From contig NC_089249.1 of the NCBI RefSeq assembly GCF_963930625.1, positions 222,830,123-222,894,122 on the forward strand: DNA of 64,000 nucleotides, in the 5' to 3' direction. The notes under the pieces were generated by a model. That model did not search any database. It saw only the letters and a program-made list of their open reading frames with translations, and was not told where the DNA came from. The stretch comes from Muntiacus reevesi. Taxonomy: Eukaryota > Chordata > Mammalia > Artiodactyla > Cervidae. The translations under genes were made by a program, and so were the position numbers. Positions 32,504 to 44,434 of the stretch are shown here, in pieces. Positions within the stretch are counted from its first letter, which is position 1; the number at the start of each line of letters is the position of its first letter.

Positions 32504-33064
32504 AACGTCCTTTGATCGGCACCTAATTCTGCTTATTGGGAGTGGCTTTTTAGTTCATTATATTCCAATACCCTTGACATTACCCTCTGAGACATCTTTA
32601 ATTTCCTGTTGCCTTCCTTTGATCATTCCTGGAGAGAAAATATGCCCTTTAGACAATTTCCAAAATCTTTTCCTGCCCAGAGGCCTGTTTACATCTTGAA
32701 CAGTTTTAACCCAGTCTGAAAGCACTTATACAATATTCTCAAAAAACTTTATAGGCTTTCTTTGTGTCTGATTCTATCCAACTCCATTTTCTAAAAGCCA
32801 CACCCATAATTTCAAAAAAGCTTCATCTTTTCTATGCTTAACCACTGTTACTCTGGGTCTGCCAGGCAATGTTCTTGATTCCCAGTTCTCTGTGTCCAGC
32901 AGACATGGCCTGTAAGGTAACATCTTAGGTTTTTGTTTATATAGAGTTTTTTATTGCTCTATTAGCCAAAACAAGTCATATTGTTAAGCCCAGAGTCAGT
33001 ATGGGCAGGCACTACAAAAAGGCATAGATTTAGGGAAGTACGAAAAAATGGAGGCACTGGTACA
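32504..33064. other. unassigned sequence
   Basis: About 560 bp with no clear family. It includes the second copy of the 'cagagtcagt' repeat-like piece near 32955-33010. Confidence 0.4.
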
Positions 33065-33896
33065 ATCGATGTACCATAAAAAGTAATTAAAAAAAGTTTA
33101 ATGTGATTTCTCTGTATGTGTGTGGATGTGAGCATAAATATCATACTGTATGATATTCTGCATCTTGTTATTTTTATTCAGTAATATCTTTTTTTGTGGC
33201 TCTGTTTAACTCCTATAAGAATTTCATTATATGAATATATAGTGCACTTTATTGAGCCATTTCTGTGATGAATGAACATTTAGGTTATTTCCAATTTTTT
33301 CACTATGACTGTATTTCATGAAGTCTGAGATGTACCATTTTTTCTCATTTTAACATCTCTGAAATTCATGTCTTACAATTATTTAGTGTTATTCTTTTAT
33401 TGGCATACAAAATAATGATGAATCTTATAATCAGTGTTGTAGATTTGATGAAATGTGGCATAACCATTGATGAACCTTTTATTGGGTTGATCTCCACATC
33501 AGTTGTAACAATCATGTTTTGCCAACCTGATGGACTGAAATGGTATCTCACTGCAGTATTTCCCTGATTACTAGTTAGGGTCAATATCACTTTGTGTTTA
33601 TTGGCCATTTATGTTTCCTTATTGTGAATTGCTTGTTTAAACCTGTTTCCTATTTTTTAATAGGGTTGTTTTTATCTTATTTATAGAAATTCTTTATCAT
33701 TGTAGATTTTAATCTTTCATTAGTGCATTGCAAGTATCTTCTTCTATTCTGAAGTATGTTATTTCACTTTATAGTGTTCTTTGTTGTATAGATACTTTAA
33801 GTTTTAACAGAATTGAATTTAAAAAATCAATCTTTTTAAAAAATAGTTTTGAATTTTTATTTCTTGCTCACAAAATCCTTTAATACTACTATTGTT
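33065..33896 (-). mobile_element. old L1 (L1M-type) fragment
   Basis: Minus-strand old L1 text, including 'gaacatttaggttatttcca' and 'gaaatggtatctcactgca', typical words of ORF2 C-terminus and 3' UTR. It is too decayed for ORFs. Confidence 0.75.
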
Positions 33897-33908
33897 ACTA
33901 CCTGTAGT

Positions 33909-34130
33909 GTGGGCATACTAAGTCACTTCAGTCGTGTCTGATTCTTTGTGACCCCATGGACTGTAGCACACCAGCCTCCTCTGTCCATGGGGATTCTCCA
34001 GACAAGAATACTGGAGTGGGTTGCCATGCCCTCTGCCAGGGGATCTTCCTGACCCAGGGATCAAACCCATGTCTCTTGTGTCTCCTGTATTGACAGGCAA
34101 GTTCTTTACCACTAGTGTACCTGGGAAGAC
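33909..34130 (-). mobile_element. Bov-tA SINE with perfect 12-bp TSD
   Basis: Complete minus-strand Bov-tA. ACTACCTGTAGT is duplicated exactly at 33897-33908 and 34131-34142. Confidence 0.95.
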
Positions 34131-34157
34131 ACTACCTGTAGTAGCAGGTACTAATTC

Positions 34158-34280
34158 TTGAGTAGCTACTGTGTGTCAGGCATGGTTTAAGTGCATTCTA
34201 TATGTGTGTATGTATGTGTGTGTACATACATATGTATTTATGTTGAACATTAACTCATTCAATTATCACAATAACTCTAT
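34158..34280 (-). repeat. MIR fragment with (GT/AT)-rich expansion
   Basis: Reverse-complement MIR words 'gctactgtgtgtcaggca' and 'ttaactcattcaattatcac' flank an irregular GTAT/GTGT repeat at about 34203-34245. Confidence 0.75.
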
Positions 34281-34286
34281 TGGATC

Positions 34287-34680
34287 AGTTCAGTTCAGTC
34301 ACATCTGACTCTTTGCGACCTCATGGACTGCAGTTTGCCAGGCTTTCTGGTCCATCACCAACTCCTGGAGCTTGCTCAAGTTCATGTCCGCCGAGTTGGT
34401 GATGCCATCCGACCATCTCATCTTCTTCTCTTCCTGCCTTCAGTCTTTCCCAGCATCAGGGTCTTTTCCAATGAGTCATTTCTTCACATTAGGTGGCCTA
34501 AGTATTGGAGTTTCAGCTTCAGCATCAGTCTTTCCAATGAATATTCAGGACTTATTTCTTTTAGGATTGACTGGTTTGATCTTCTTGCAGTCCAAGGGAC
34601 TCTCAAGAGTCTTCTCCAACACTGCAGTTCAAAAGCATCAGTTCTTCAGTGTTCAGCTTTCTTTATGGTTCAACTCTCCC
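34287..34680 (-). mobile_element. BovB 3' fragment
   Basis: About 395 bp of minus-strand BovB tail, ending abruptly near 34680 in the region encoding the C-terminal GCESW word. Confidence 0.9.
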
Positions 34681-35257
34681 TACTGGATAATTATTGTTAA
34701 TTCCACTCTACAACAAGAAAACTGGAATCAGCCTGTGGTAGGTTGCATAATGCCCCTTCCTTCTCACAGAGATAAATAAGCAAGTCCTAATCCATACAAG
34801 CTGTGAACATTACCTTACATGAAAAAGGAGAAATATTACTTTACATGGCAAACAATGGGATTAAATTAGGATTTTGAGGTGGAAAGGCTGTCCTGGATTA
34901 TCTGGGTATGACCCAAATAAAATCACAAGTATTCTTATGAGAGGGAGGCAGAGGGAGATGTTACACCACAGAAGAGAAGGCAGTGGGGCCACGAAGGCAG
35001 AGATGGGAGTGATGGCAGCCACAAGCCAAAGAATGCCAATAGTCACCAGAAATCATGAAGGGAAGGGAGAGATAATATAATTTCATGTTGTTGTTTATGT
35101 GGTTTTTCTCTGTAATGATTACCCATCTATCCATTTATTTATTGGGTTATCTTTTTCCTGGGAGTACTTAAATAGGCTAGAAACTTTGTTAGGTGTGTGG
35201 TAAATGTACTTTTCAGTATTGTAGCATGACTTTTCCTGTTGTTTACCTTGTTTTTGT
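34681..35257. repeat. probable ancient interspersed repeat, unassigned
   Basis: The stretch 34728-35080 has the order 'aagtcctaatcca', 'gtattcttatgagaggg', 'agaaggcagtggggccac' and 'agccaaagaatgccaatag'. This is familiar from a common old mammalian repeat, but I cannot name the family with confidence. Confidence 0.45.
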
Positions 35258-36711
35258 TGTTGTCGTTCAGTCACTAAGTCATATCTGACTCTTTGCAACC
35301 CCATGAAATGCAGCATACCAGGCTTCCCTGTCCTTCACTCTCTCCTAGAATTTGCTTAAGCTCATGTTCATTGAGTCAGTTAGACCATCCAACCATATCA
35401 TCCTCAGTCATCCCCTCCTTCTGCCTTCAGTCTTTCCCAGCATCAGGGTTTTCCCCAATGAGTTAGCTCTTCACATCAGGTGGCCAAAGTATTGGATCTT
35501 CAGCATCAGTCCTTCCAATGAATATTCAGGACTGATTTCCTTTAGGATTGACTGGTTTGATCTCCTTGTTGTCCAAGAGTCTTCTCTAGCATCACAGTTC
35601 GAAAGCATCAATTCTTTGGTGCTAAGACTTCTTTATGTTCCAACTCTCACATCCGTACATGACTACTGGAAAAAACATGGCTTTGACTAAACAAACCTTT
35701 GTTGGCAAACTGATTTCTCTGCTTTTTAATATGCAGTCTATATTTGTCATAGTTTTTCTTCTAAGAAGCAAGCATCTTTTAATTTTATGGCTATAGTTAC
35801 CATCTTCAGTGATTTTGGAGTTCAAGAAAATAAAATCTGCCACTTTTTCCATTTATTCCCCATTTATTTGCCATGAAGTGATGGGACTGGATGCCATGAT
35901 CTTAGTTTTTTGAATGTCAAGTTTTAAGCCAGCTTTTTTACTTTCCTCTTTTACCTTTATCAAGAGGCACTTTAGTTTCCCTTCGATTTCTGCCATTAGG
36001 GTGATATCATCTGCATATCTGAAGTTGTTGATATTTTTCATAACAATTTTGACTCCAACTTGTGATTCATCCAGCCTGGCATTTCTCATGATGTACTCCA
36101 CATATAAGTTAAATAAGCAGGGTGACAGTATACAGCCTTGACATACTCCTTTCCCAATTTGGAACCAGTCTGTTGTTCTATGTCTGGTTCTAACTGTTGC
36201 TTCTTGACCTACATACAGTTTTCTCAGGAGGCAGGTAAGGTGGTTTGGTATTCTGATCTCTTTAAGCATTTTCCACAGTTTGTTGTGATCCACACAGTAG
36301 CTCAGTTGGTAAAGAATCTGCCTGCAATGCAGGAGACCCCAGTTTGATTCCTGGGTCAGGAAGATCCACTGGAGAAGGGATAGGCTACCCACTCTAGTAT
36401 TCTTGGGCTTCCCTTGTGGCTCAGTTGGTAAATATTCCTCCTGCAATTCAGGAGACTTGGGTTCTATCCCTGGGTTGGGAAGATCCCCTGGAGAAGGAAA
36501 TGGCTACCCAAGCCAGTATTTTGGCCTGGAGAATTCCATGGACTGTATAGTCCATGAAGTGGCAAAGAGTCAGACACAACTGAGTAACTTTCACACAGCC
36601 AAAGGCTTTAGCATAGTCAATGAGGCAGAAGTCGATTTTTAAAAAAATTCTCTTGCTTTTTCTATGATGCAATGGATGTTGGTAATTTGATCTCTGGGTC
36701 CTCTGCCTTTT
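35258..36711 (-). mobile_element. BovB split by a Bov-tA SINE
   Basis: Minus-strand BovB with its 3' tail at 35258. It carries the RT motif YADD (complement of 36006-36017) and is interrupted at 36298-36591. Frame pieces 35622-35852 and 35853-36446 are decayed RT. Together with the plus-strand BovB starting at about 37210 it forms a large inverted repeat. Confidence 0.92.
36298..36591 (+). mobile_element. Bov-tA SINE with two tandem heads
   Basis: It is inserted in the BovB with a perfect 7-bp duplication CACACAG (36291-36297 and 36592-36598). It contains two tRNA-like heads joined by 'tattcttgggcttccc', the same junction as in the array at 16970-17523, then a normal Bov-A body. Confidence 0.9.
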
Positions 36712-37209
36712 CTTTTTTAAATTTATTGTTTTTAACTGAAGGATAATTACTTTACAATATTGTGAAGATTTTTGTCATGCATCAGTATGAATCAGCCATA
36801 GGTATACATATGTCCCCTCCATCCTGAACATTCCTCCCACATCCCTCCCCAACCTATCTCTTCAGGTTGTCACAGAGAACTGACTTTGGGTGCCCTGTGC
36901 CATACATCAAACTCACACTGGTTATCTGTTTTACATATGGTGACATATGTGTTTTAATGCTATTCTCTTAAATCATTCTGTCCTCTCCTTCTCCCACTGA
37001 ATCCAAAATCTGTTATGTCTGTGTCTTCTTTGCTGCCCTACATGTAGGATCATCATTACCATTTTTTTAGATGCCACATATAAGAATATATATGGTATTT
37101 GTCTTTCTTTTTGTGACTTACTTCACTCTAGATTTGTCCACCTCATTAGAACTGAGTCAAATGCTTTCCTTTTTAGAGATGAGTAATATACTCTATTGTA
37201 TATATGTAC
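36712..37209 (-). mobile_element. L1 3'-end fragment
   Basis: Minus-strand L1 3' UTR. The A-tail side is the T-rich start near 36713. It runs to 'tgtatatatgtaccc' where BovB text begins. An L1 ORF2 fragment resumes at 39803, so BovB may have entered this L1, with some L1 sequence lost. Confidence 0.85.
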
Positions 37210-37386
37210 CCTCTTCCAAAAACGCACCCCCTTCCAACAGTACAAGAGAAGACTCTACACATGGACGTAACCAGGTGGTCAATACTGAGATCAGATTGAT
37301 TATATTCTTTGCAGCCAAAGATGGAGAAGCTCTATACAGTTAGCAAAAACAAGACCGGGAGCTGACTGTGGCTCAGATCATGAACT

Positions 37387-37670
37387 GCTGCTGCTGCTAA
37401 GTCACTTCAGTCGTGTCTGACTCTGTGCAACCCCAACTCTGTGCGACCCCAGGGACGGCAGCTCAGGCTCCCCCTTCCCTGGGATTCTCCAGGCAAGAAC
37501 ACTGGAGTGGGTTTCATGCATTCTCCAATGCATGAAAGTGAAAAGTGAAAGTGAAATCGCTCAGTCGTGTCCGACTCTTCGCAACCCCATGGATTGCAGC
37601 CTACCAGGCTCCTCCATCCACGGGATTTTCCAGTCAAGAGTACTGGAGTGGGGTGCCAATGCCTTCTCCG
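37387..37670 (-). mobile_element. Bov-A2 SINE with perfect 12-bp TSD
   Basis: Dimeric Bov-A2 starting with (GCT)n on the plus text (an AGC-repeat tail on its own strand). AGATCATGAACT is duplicated exactly at 37375-37386 and 37671-37682, restoring the BovB text. Confidence 0.96.
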
Positions 37671-37689
37671 AGATCATGAACTCCTTATT

Positions 37690-39406
37690 GCCAAATTCAG
37701 ACTTAAAATGAAGAAAATAGGAAAAGCCACTAAACCATTCAGGTATGACCTAAATCAAATCACTAATGATTATACAGTGGAAATGACAAATAGATTCAAG
37801 GGATTAGATCTGATAGAGTGCCTGAAGAACTGTGGATGGAGATTCGTGACATTGTTCAAGAGGCAATGATCAAGACCATCCCCAAGAAAAAGAAATGCAA
37901 AAAGGCAAAATGGTCATCTGAGGAAGCCTTACAAATAGCTGAGAAAAGAAGAGAAGCTAAAGGCAAAGGAGAAAAGCAAAGATACACTCATTTGAATTCA
38001 GAGTTCCAAAGAATAGCAAGGAGAGATAAGAGTGCCTTCCTCAGTGATTAATGCAAAGAAATAAAGGAAAATAACAGAGTGGGAAAGATGAGATCTCTTC
38101 AAGAAAATTAGAGATACCAAGGGAACATTTCATGCAAAGACGGGCACAATAAAGGACAGAAATGGTATAGACCTAACAGAAGCAGAAGATATTAAGAAGG
38201 GGTAGTAAGAATACACAGAAGAACTATACAAAAAAGATCTTCATGACCCAGATAACCATGATGGTGTGATCACTCAACTAGAGCCAGACATCCTGGAATG
38301 TGAAGTCAAGTGGACCTTAGGAAGCATCACTATGAACAAAGCTAGTGGAGGTAATGGAATTCCAGTTGAGCTATTTCAAATTCTAAAAGATGCTGCTGTG
38401 AAAGTCCTGCACTTAGTATGCCAGCAAATTTGGAAAACTCAGCAGTGGCCATAGGACTGGAAAAGGTCAGTTTTCATTGCAATCCCAAAGAAAGGCAATG
38501 CTAAAGAATGTTCAAACTACCACACAATTGCACTCATCTCACATGCTAGCGAAGTAATGCTCAAAATTCTCCAAGCCAGGCTTCAATAGTACATGAACTG
38601 TGAACTTCCAGATGTTCAAATTGGATTTAGAAAAGGCAGAGGAACCAGAGATCAAATTGCCAATGTTTGCTGGATCATCGAAAAAGCAAAAGAGTTCCAG
38701 AAAAACATCTACTTCTGCTTTATTGACTATGCCAAAGATTTTGACTGTGTGGGTCACAACAAACTGTGGAAAATTCTTAAAGAGATGGGAATACCAGAGC
38801 ATCTTACCTGCCTCCTGAGAAATCTGTATGCAGGTCAAGAAGCAATGGTTAGAGCTGGACATGGAACAACGAACTGGTTCCAAATTGGGAAAGGAGTTCG
38901 TCAAGCCTGTATATTGTCACTCTGCTTATTTAACTTATATGCAGAGTACATCATTTGAAATGATGGGCTGGATGAAGCACAAGCTGGAATCAAGATTGCC
39001 AAGATACATCAATAACCTCAGATATGCAGATGACACCACCCTTATGGCTGAAAGAAAAGAGGAACTAAAGAGTCTCTTGATGAAAGTGAAAGAGGAGAGT
39101 GAAAAAGTTGGCTTAAAACTCAACATTCAGAAAACTAAGATCATGGTATCTGGTCCCATTACTTCATGGAAAATAGATGGGGAAACAGTGGAAACAGTGG
39201 CAGACTTTATTTTCTTGGGCTCCAAAATCACTGCAGGTGGTGCCTGCAGCCATGAAGTTAAAAGATGCTTACTCCTTGGAAGAAAAGTTATGACCAACCT
39301 AGGCAGCATATTAAAAGCAAAATACTTGACTTTGCCAAGAAACGTCCGGCTAGTCAAAGCTATGGTTTTTCCAGTAGTCATGTATGATGTGAGAGTTGGA
39401 CTATAA
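37690..39406 (+). pseudogene. BovB linker and reverse transcriptase remnant
   Basis: Frame pieces in order: 37818-38051 (linker, WSSEEALQIAEKRREAKGKG), 38266-38454 (NKASGGNGIPVELFQILKD), 38593-38958 (GFRKGRGTRDQIANVCW, FIDYAKDFDCVGH, GKGVRQACILS) and 38828-39406 (YADD codons 39023-39034, KTKIMVSGPITSW, MVFPVVMY). Several frameshifts and stops, so not functional. Confidence 0.9.
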
Positions 39407-39802
39407 AGAAAGCTGAGCACAGAAGAATTGATGCTTTTGAACTGTGATGTTGGAGAAGACTCTTGAGAGTCCCTTGAACTGCAAGAAGATCCAACCAGTC
39501 CATCCTAAAGGAGATCAGTCCTGGGTGTTCATTGGAAGGACTGATGTTGAAGCTGAAACTCCAATACTTTGGTCACCTGATGTGAAGAGCTGACTCATTT
39601 GAAAAGACCCTGATGCTGGGAAAGATTGAGGGCAGGAGGAGAAGGGGATGACAGAGGATGAGATGGTTGGATGGCATCACCGACTCCTTGGACATGGGTT
39701 TGGGTAGACTCTGGCAGTTGGTGATGGGCAGGGAGGTCTGGCGTGCTGCGGTCATGGGGCTGCAAAGAATCGGACATGACTGAGCAACTGAACTGAACTG
39801 AA

Positions 39803-41626
39803 TAATGAGTGTTGTCATGCATTTTCTTTTGTGTTTATTAGCCATCTATATGGAGAGGATATGGCAACCCACTCCAATATTCTGGCTTGTAGAATCCCAT
39901 GGACAGAGGAGCCTGGTAGCTTCCCAGCCCATGGTGTTTCAAGATCGGACATGACTTAGTGACCAAACCAGCCATCTGTATGTCTTCTTTGGAGAAATAT
40001 CTGTTTAGATCTTCTGTCTACTTTCTGATTGGGTTGTTCATTTTTCTGATATTCAAATGCATGAGCTGCTTGTGTATTTTGAAGATTAATTCTTCGTCAG
40101 TTGTTTAGTTTGCTATTATTTTCATCTATTCTGAGGGCTGTCTTTTCAACTTGCTTATAGTTTCCTTCATTATGCAAAGTCTTTTAAATTTAATTAGGTC
40201 CCATTTGTTTATTTTTGTTTTTATTTCCATTAGCCTGGGAGGTAGGTCATAGAGGATCTTGCTGTGATTTATGTCAGAGAGTGTTCTGCCTATGTTTTCC
40301 TCTAAGAGTTTTATAGTTTTTGGTCTTACATTTAGATCTTTAATCCATTTTGAGTTTATTTTTGTGTGTGGTGTTACAAAGTATTCTAATTTCTTTTTTT
40401 TACATATAATTGACCAGTTTTCCCAGCATCACTTTTTGAAGAATCTGTCTTTTCTCCATTGTATATTCTTGCCTCCTTTGTCAAAGATAAGGTGTCCATA
40501 CGTGCTTGGATTTATCTCCAGGCCCTCTATTTTGTTCCATTGATCTATATTTCTGTTTTTGTGCCAGTACCATACTGTCTAGATGACTATAGCTTTGTAG
40601 TATAGTCTGAAGTTGGGAAGGTTGATTCCTCCAGTTTTATTCTTCTTAAGATTGCTTTGGCTATTTGGAGTCTTTTGTGTTTCCATACAAATTGTGAAAT
40701 TATTTGTTGTAGTTCTATGAAAAATACCATTGGTAGCTTGTTACGGATTGCATTGAATCTATAGATTGTTTTAGGTAGTATAGTCATTTTCACTATAGTG
40801 ATTCTTTCAATCCAAGAAGATGGTATGTTTCTCCATCTATTTGTGTCATCTTTGATTTCTTTCATCAGTGTTTTATAGTTTTCTGTATACAGGTATTTTT
40901 GTCTATTTAGGTGAATTTATTCCTAAGTATTTTATTCATTTTGTTGCAAAGGTGAATGGGATTGTTTCCTTAATTTCTCTTTCTGATTTTTCATTTTTAG
41001 TGTATAGGAATGCAAGGGAGTTCTGTATATTAATTTTATGTCCTGTGACTTTACTATATTCATTGATTCATTCTAGTAATTTTCTGGTGGCATCTTTAGG
41101 GTTTTCTATGCAGAAAACCATGTCTTCTGCTAACAGTGAGAATTATACTTTTTCCCCAATCTGAATTCCTTTTATTTCTTTTTCTTCTCTATGCCCAGAA
41201 CTTTTTCTTCTCTATTTCTATGACTAGGACTTTTCAAACTATGTTGAATAGTAGTGGTGAGAGTGGGCACCCCTGTCTTGTTCCTGATTTTAGAGGAAAT
41301 GCTTTTGATTTTTTGCAATTGAGGATAATGTTTGCTGTGGTTTGTCCTGTATGGCTTTTATTATGTTGAGTTATATTTCTTCTATGCCTACTTTCTGGAG
41401 AGTTTTATCATAAATGGGTGTTGAATTATGTCAAAGGTTTTCTCTGTATCTACGGAAATAGTCATATAGTTTTTATCTTTCAATTTGTTAATATGGTGTG
41501 TCACATTGATTTATTTGCATATATTGAAGAATTCTTGTATTCCTGGGGTAAAGCCCACTTGATCATGATATATGATCTTTTTAGTATGTTGTTGAATTCT
41601 CTTTGCCAGAATTTTGTTGTGGAAGT
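39803..41626 (-). mobile_element. L1 ORF2 fragment
   Basis: Minus-strand L1 ORF2 sequence, interrupted by a Bov-A at 39852-39970. A frame at 40587-40865 gives ORF2 C-terminal words (NRWRNIPSSWIERITIVKM, QFVWKHKRLQIAKAILRR). The RT catalytic motif region (complement of about 41130) is degraded to an LAED-like form. The left end abuts the BovB, the right end another BovB. Confidence 0.88.
39852..39970 (+). mobile_element. Bov-A monomer with TSD
   Basis: A single Bov-A unit between GCCATCTATAT (39841-39851) and GCCATCTGTAT (39971-39981), a one-mismatch duplication of L1 text. Confidence 0.9.
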
Positions 41627-42165
41627 ACAGCTTGTGCATCTGGGAGTTTTCAGTTTAAGTACTGCTGAAGTCGAAATGGAAGGATTTTGGGCATAAACTT
41701 GCGAGCCTGTGAAATGAGTGCAGTTGTACAGCAGTTTGAACTCTCTTTGGCATTTCCCTTCTTTGGTATTGGAATGAAAACTGAACTTTTCCAGTCCTGC
41801 GGCCATTGCTGAGTTTTCCAAATTTGCTGACATACTGAGTGCAGCATTTTAACAGCATCATCTTTTAGGGTTTTAAATAGCCCAGCTGGGATTCTATCAC
41901 CTCCACTAGCTTTGTATTAATGCTTCCTAAGGCCCACTTGACTTCACACTCCAGGCTGTCTTGTTCTAGGGGTGAGTGACCATGTCATCATGGTTATACA
42001 GGTCATTAAGACTTTTTTGTACAGTTGTTCCATGTATTCTTGCCACCTCTTCTTAATCTCTTCTGCTTGTGTTAGGTCTTTACTGTTTCTGTCTTTATTG
42101 TGCCCATCTTTGCATGAAATGTTCCCTTGGTATCTCTAAATTTCTTGAAGAGATCTGTTAACTTT
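41627..42165 (-). mobile_element. internal BovB fragment without 3' end
   Basis: Minus-strand BovB RT-upstream and palm-start region. It begins mid-element (complement of about 41627) and has no tail, so it was cut by deletion or recombination. Frames at 41501-41861 encode short decayed pieces such as QIWKTQQWPQDW. Confidence 0.85.
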
Positions 42166-42305
42166 TACCTTTTTATTTAGTCAAATTTAAAAGTTTTAGT
42201 TTATATATATTTGTTATTTGAAAGAACTTTATAACTTCCCATTTTCTTCTAAAAGTTTGACTTTTTGGGAAAGTTTAGGTCTTTCCTCTATCTGGAATTT
42301 GCTTT
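42166..42305. other. unassigned AT-rich sequence
   Basis: About 140 bp, probably old L1. Confidence 0.35.
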
Positions 42306-42600
42306 TTTTTTTTTTTTAAATTGAAGTAGAGTTGATTTATAATATTGTGTTATTAATAATTTCAAGTGTACAGCAAAGTGGTATATATATTCCTTTTCAA
42401 ATTCTTTTCCATTTTAGTTTATTACAAGATATTTAATGTAGTTGCTTCTATTATACAGTAAATTCTTGTTTATTTGTTTTATATATAGAGTGTGTATCTG
42501 CTAATCCCATCAGTTCAGTTTAGTTGCTCAGTTGTGTCAGACTCTTTGTGACCCCATGGACTGCAGCACGCCAGGCTTACTCCTAATTTATCCCTCCCTG
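42306..42600 (-). mobile_element. old L1 3' end with BovB-tail insertion
   Basis: T-run start, then 'acagcaaagtgg' and 'gtgtatctgctaatccca', typical of an L1 3' UTR. It is interrupted at about 42511-42577 by a short minus-strand BovB/Bov-A tail. Confidence 0.8.
42511..42577 (-). mobile_element. short BovB/Bov-A tail
   Basis: About 65 bp of tail, from 'agttcagtttagttgctcag' to 'ccaggctt', inside the L1 3' UTR. Target copies are not clear. Confidence 0.8.
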
Positions 42601-42839
42601 GAATTTACTTCTGAGAATAGTATGTAGGGACATAATTATTCCCCAAATGGAGAATCAATTATCTCAGTAACATTATTAAGAGATCCAGTTTCTTTCTGTT
42701 TCACATGAATCCATTTTTGACCTGTCAGTTACATTCTTCTGGTCTATTGCCTATCTTTACAATAACACAAACAGTATTAATTCCTACAGTTTTACATGTT
42801 TTGATGTTTGGTAGGGCAAACTCTCTTCTTTTTTAAACT

Positions 42840-43640
42840 TGTTTTTACTACATTTGTATATTTACATTTTAAAAATTAAAAAATTAAATTTATTTTTCTA
42901 TTAAGATAAAAATTTTAGAGAAGTTTATGCTTATTAGCAAAATTGAGGGAAATGTACAGAGATTTCCCATATACTTCCTGCTCTCACACATGCACAGCAT
43001 CCTCTATTATCAACATCCTCACTAGAATAGTACGTTTGTTACAACGATAGACCTATGTTGCCAAGTCATCGAAAGTCCATAGGTTACACTAGGATTCATG
43101 CTTGGTGTTGTACATTCTATGGGTTTGCAAAAATGTATAATGACATGTATGCATCCTTAGGTCACTGTACAGAATATTTTCATTTACCTAAAAATTGCAT
43201 ATGCTCATCTTTCCCTCCTCCCAACCTTGGCAACCACTGATATTTTATTGTCTTCATAGTTTTGCCTTTTCAAAATGTCATAGGATTTGAATCATACAGT
43301 ATGTATGTAGCCTTTTCAGATGGCTTATTTCACTTGGTAATATGTACTTAAGGTTCTTCCATATCTTTTCATGACTGGATAGCTCATTTCTTTTTAGAGC
43401 TGAATACTATTCCATTATCTGAATATATCACAGTTTATCCATTAACAGACCGAGGAATATCTTAGTTGCTTTCAGTTTTAGAAATTATGAATAAAGGTAC
43501 TGTAAACACCCATGGGCAAGTTTTTATGTGGACTTTTTCCGCTCCTAAGCGTAAATATCAAGGGATACAATCGTTGGATCACATGGTAAGAGGTTATTTA
43601 GTTTCATAAGAAAGAGCCAAAATGTCTTCCAGAGTAGCTG
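42840..43640 (-). mobile_element. old L1 (L1M-type) 3' region
   Basis: It contains 'cagagatttcccatatactt', 'tcatagttttgccttttc' and 'gctgaatactattccatta', words of old L1 3' UTR and ORF2 end. The 240 bp before it (42601-42839) are probably related old L1 text. Confidence 0.75.
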
Positions 43641-43722
43641 AACCATTTTTATGCTTATATATGCATTTAATTAATTAACTTGGTTATCACAATAAGTTTA
43701 GTGCATGTTTATTGTCTTATAT

Positions 43723-43848
43723 TTGGAGAAGGAAATGGCAGCCCACTCCAGTATTCTTGCCTGGAGAATTCCATGGACAGAGGAGCCTGGAAGGCTACAG
43801 TCCATGGGGTTGCAAAGAGTTGGACATGACTGAGTGACTGTCACTCAC
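43723..43848 (+). mobile_element. Bov-A monomer
   Basis: A single Bov-A unit from 'ggagaaggaaatggcagccc' to 'gttggacatgactgagtgac'. No clear target copies. Confidence 0.88.
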
Positions 43849-44434
43849 TAATCATGTCATATTGATACAACATTAAAGAAATAGAAAAAACCTTCATTGT
43901 GATAACTCTAAGGATTTATTCTTTTTTTTTTTTTTTTTACTGATGCATAATTGCTTTACAATGTTTTGTTTCTGATGTACAATGAAGTGAATCAGCTATA
44001 TGCATACATATGTCCCATATGTATGGGCCCCCATACGGGGGCCTCTCCCCCTCTCCCCGCCCCCGTCCCATCCATCTAGGTCATTACAGAGCAGTGAACT
44101 GAGCTCCCTGTACTATATAGCAGGTTCCCACTAGCTGTCTATTTTACAGATGGTAGTGTATATATTTCAGTCCTAGTCTCCTAATTCGTCCCATCCTTGT
44201 CATCTTCCCCTGTGTCCACATGTCTGTTCCATATGTCTGTGTTTCTATTCCTGCCCTACAAATAAGCTCATCTGCACCATTTTACTAGATTCCACATAGA
44301 TGATACTTGTTTTTCTCTTTCTGACACAATCCACTCTGTATAACAGACCCTAGGTCCATCCACATCTCTACAAATAACCCAATTTTGTTTCTTTTAATGG
44401 CAGAGTAATATTCCATTGTATATATGTACCACAT

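Larger units (their letters stand above)
37210..39802 (+). mobile_element. longest BovB copy, split by Bov-A2
   Basis: About 2.3 kb of BovB (excluding the SINE). It reaches from the end of the endonuclease region, through the linker (37680-38150) and RT palm, to the ACTGAACTGAACTGAA tail. Decay is moderate. Confidence 0.93.

Noticed and set aside
44020..44037. GTATGGGCCCCCATAC hairpin as a regulatory element
   Set aside because: A short inverted repeat within an L1 3' UTR. Likely incidental and too short to call a function.
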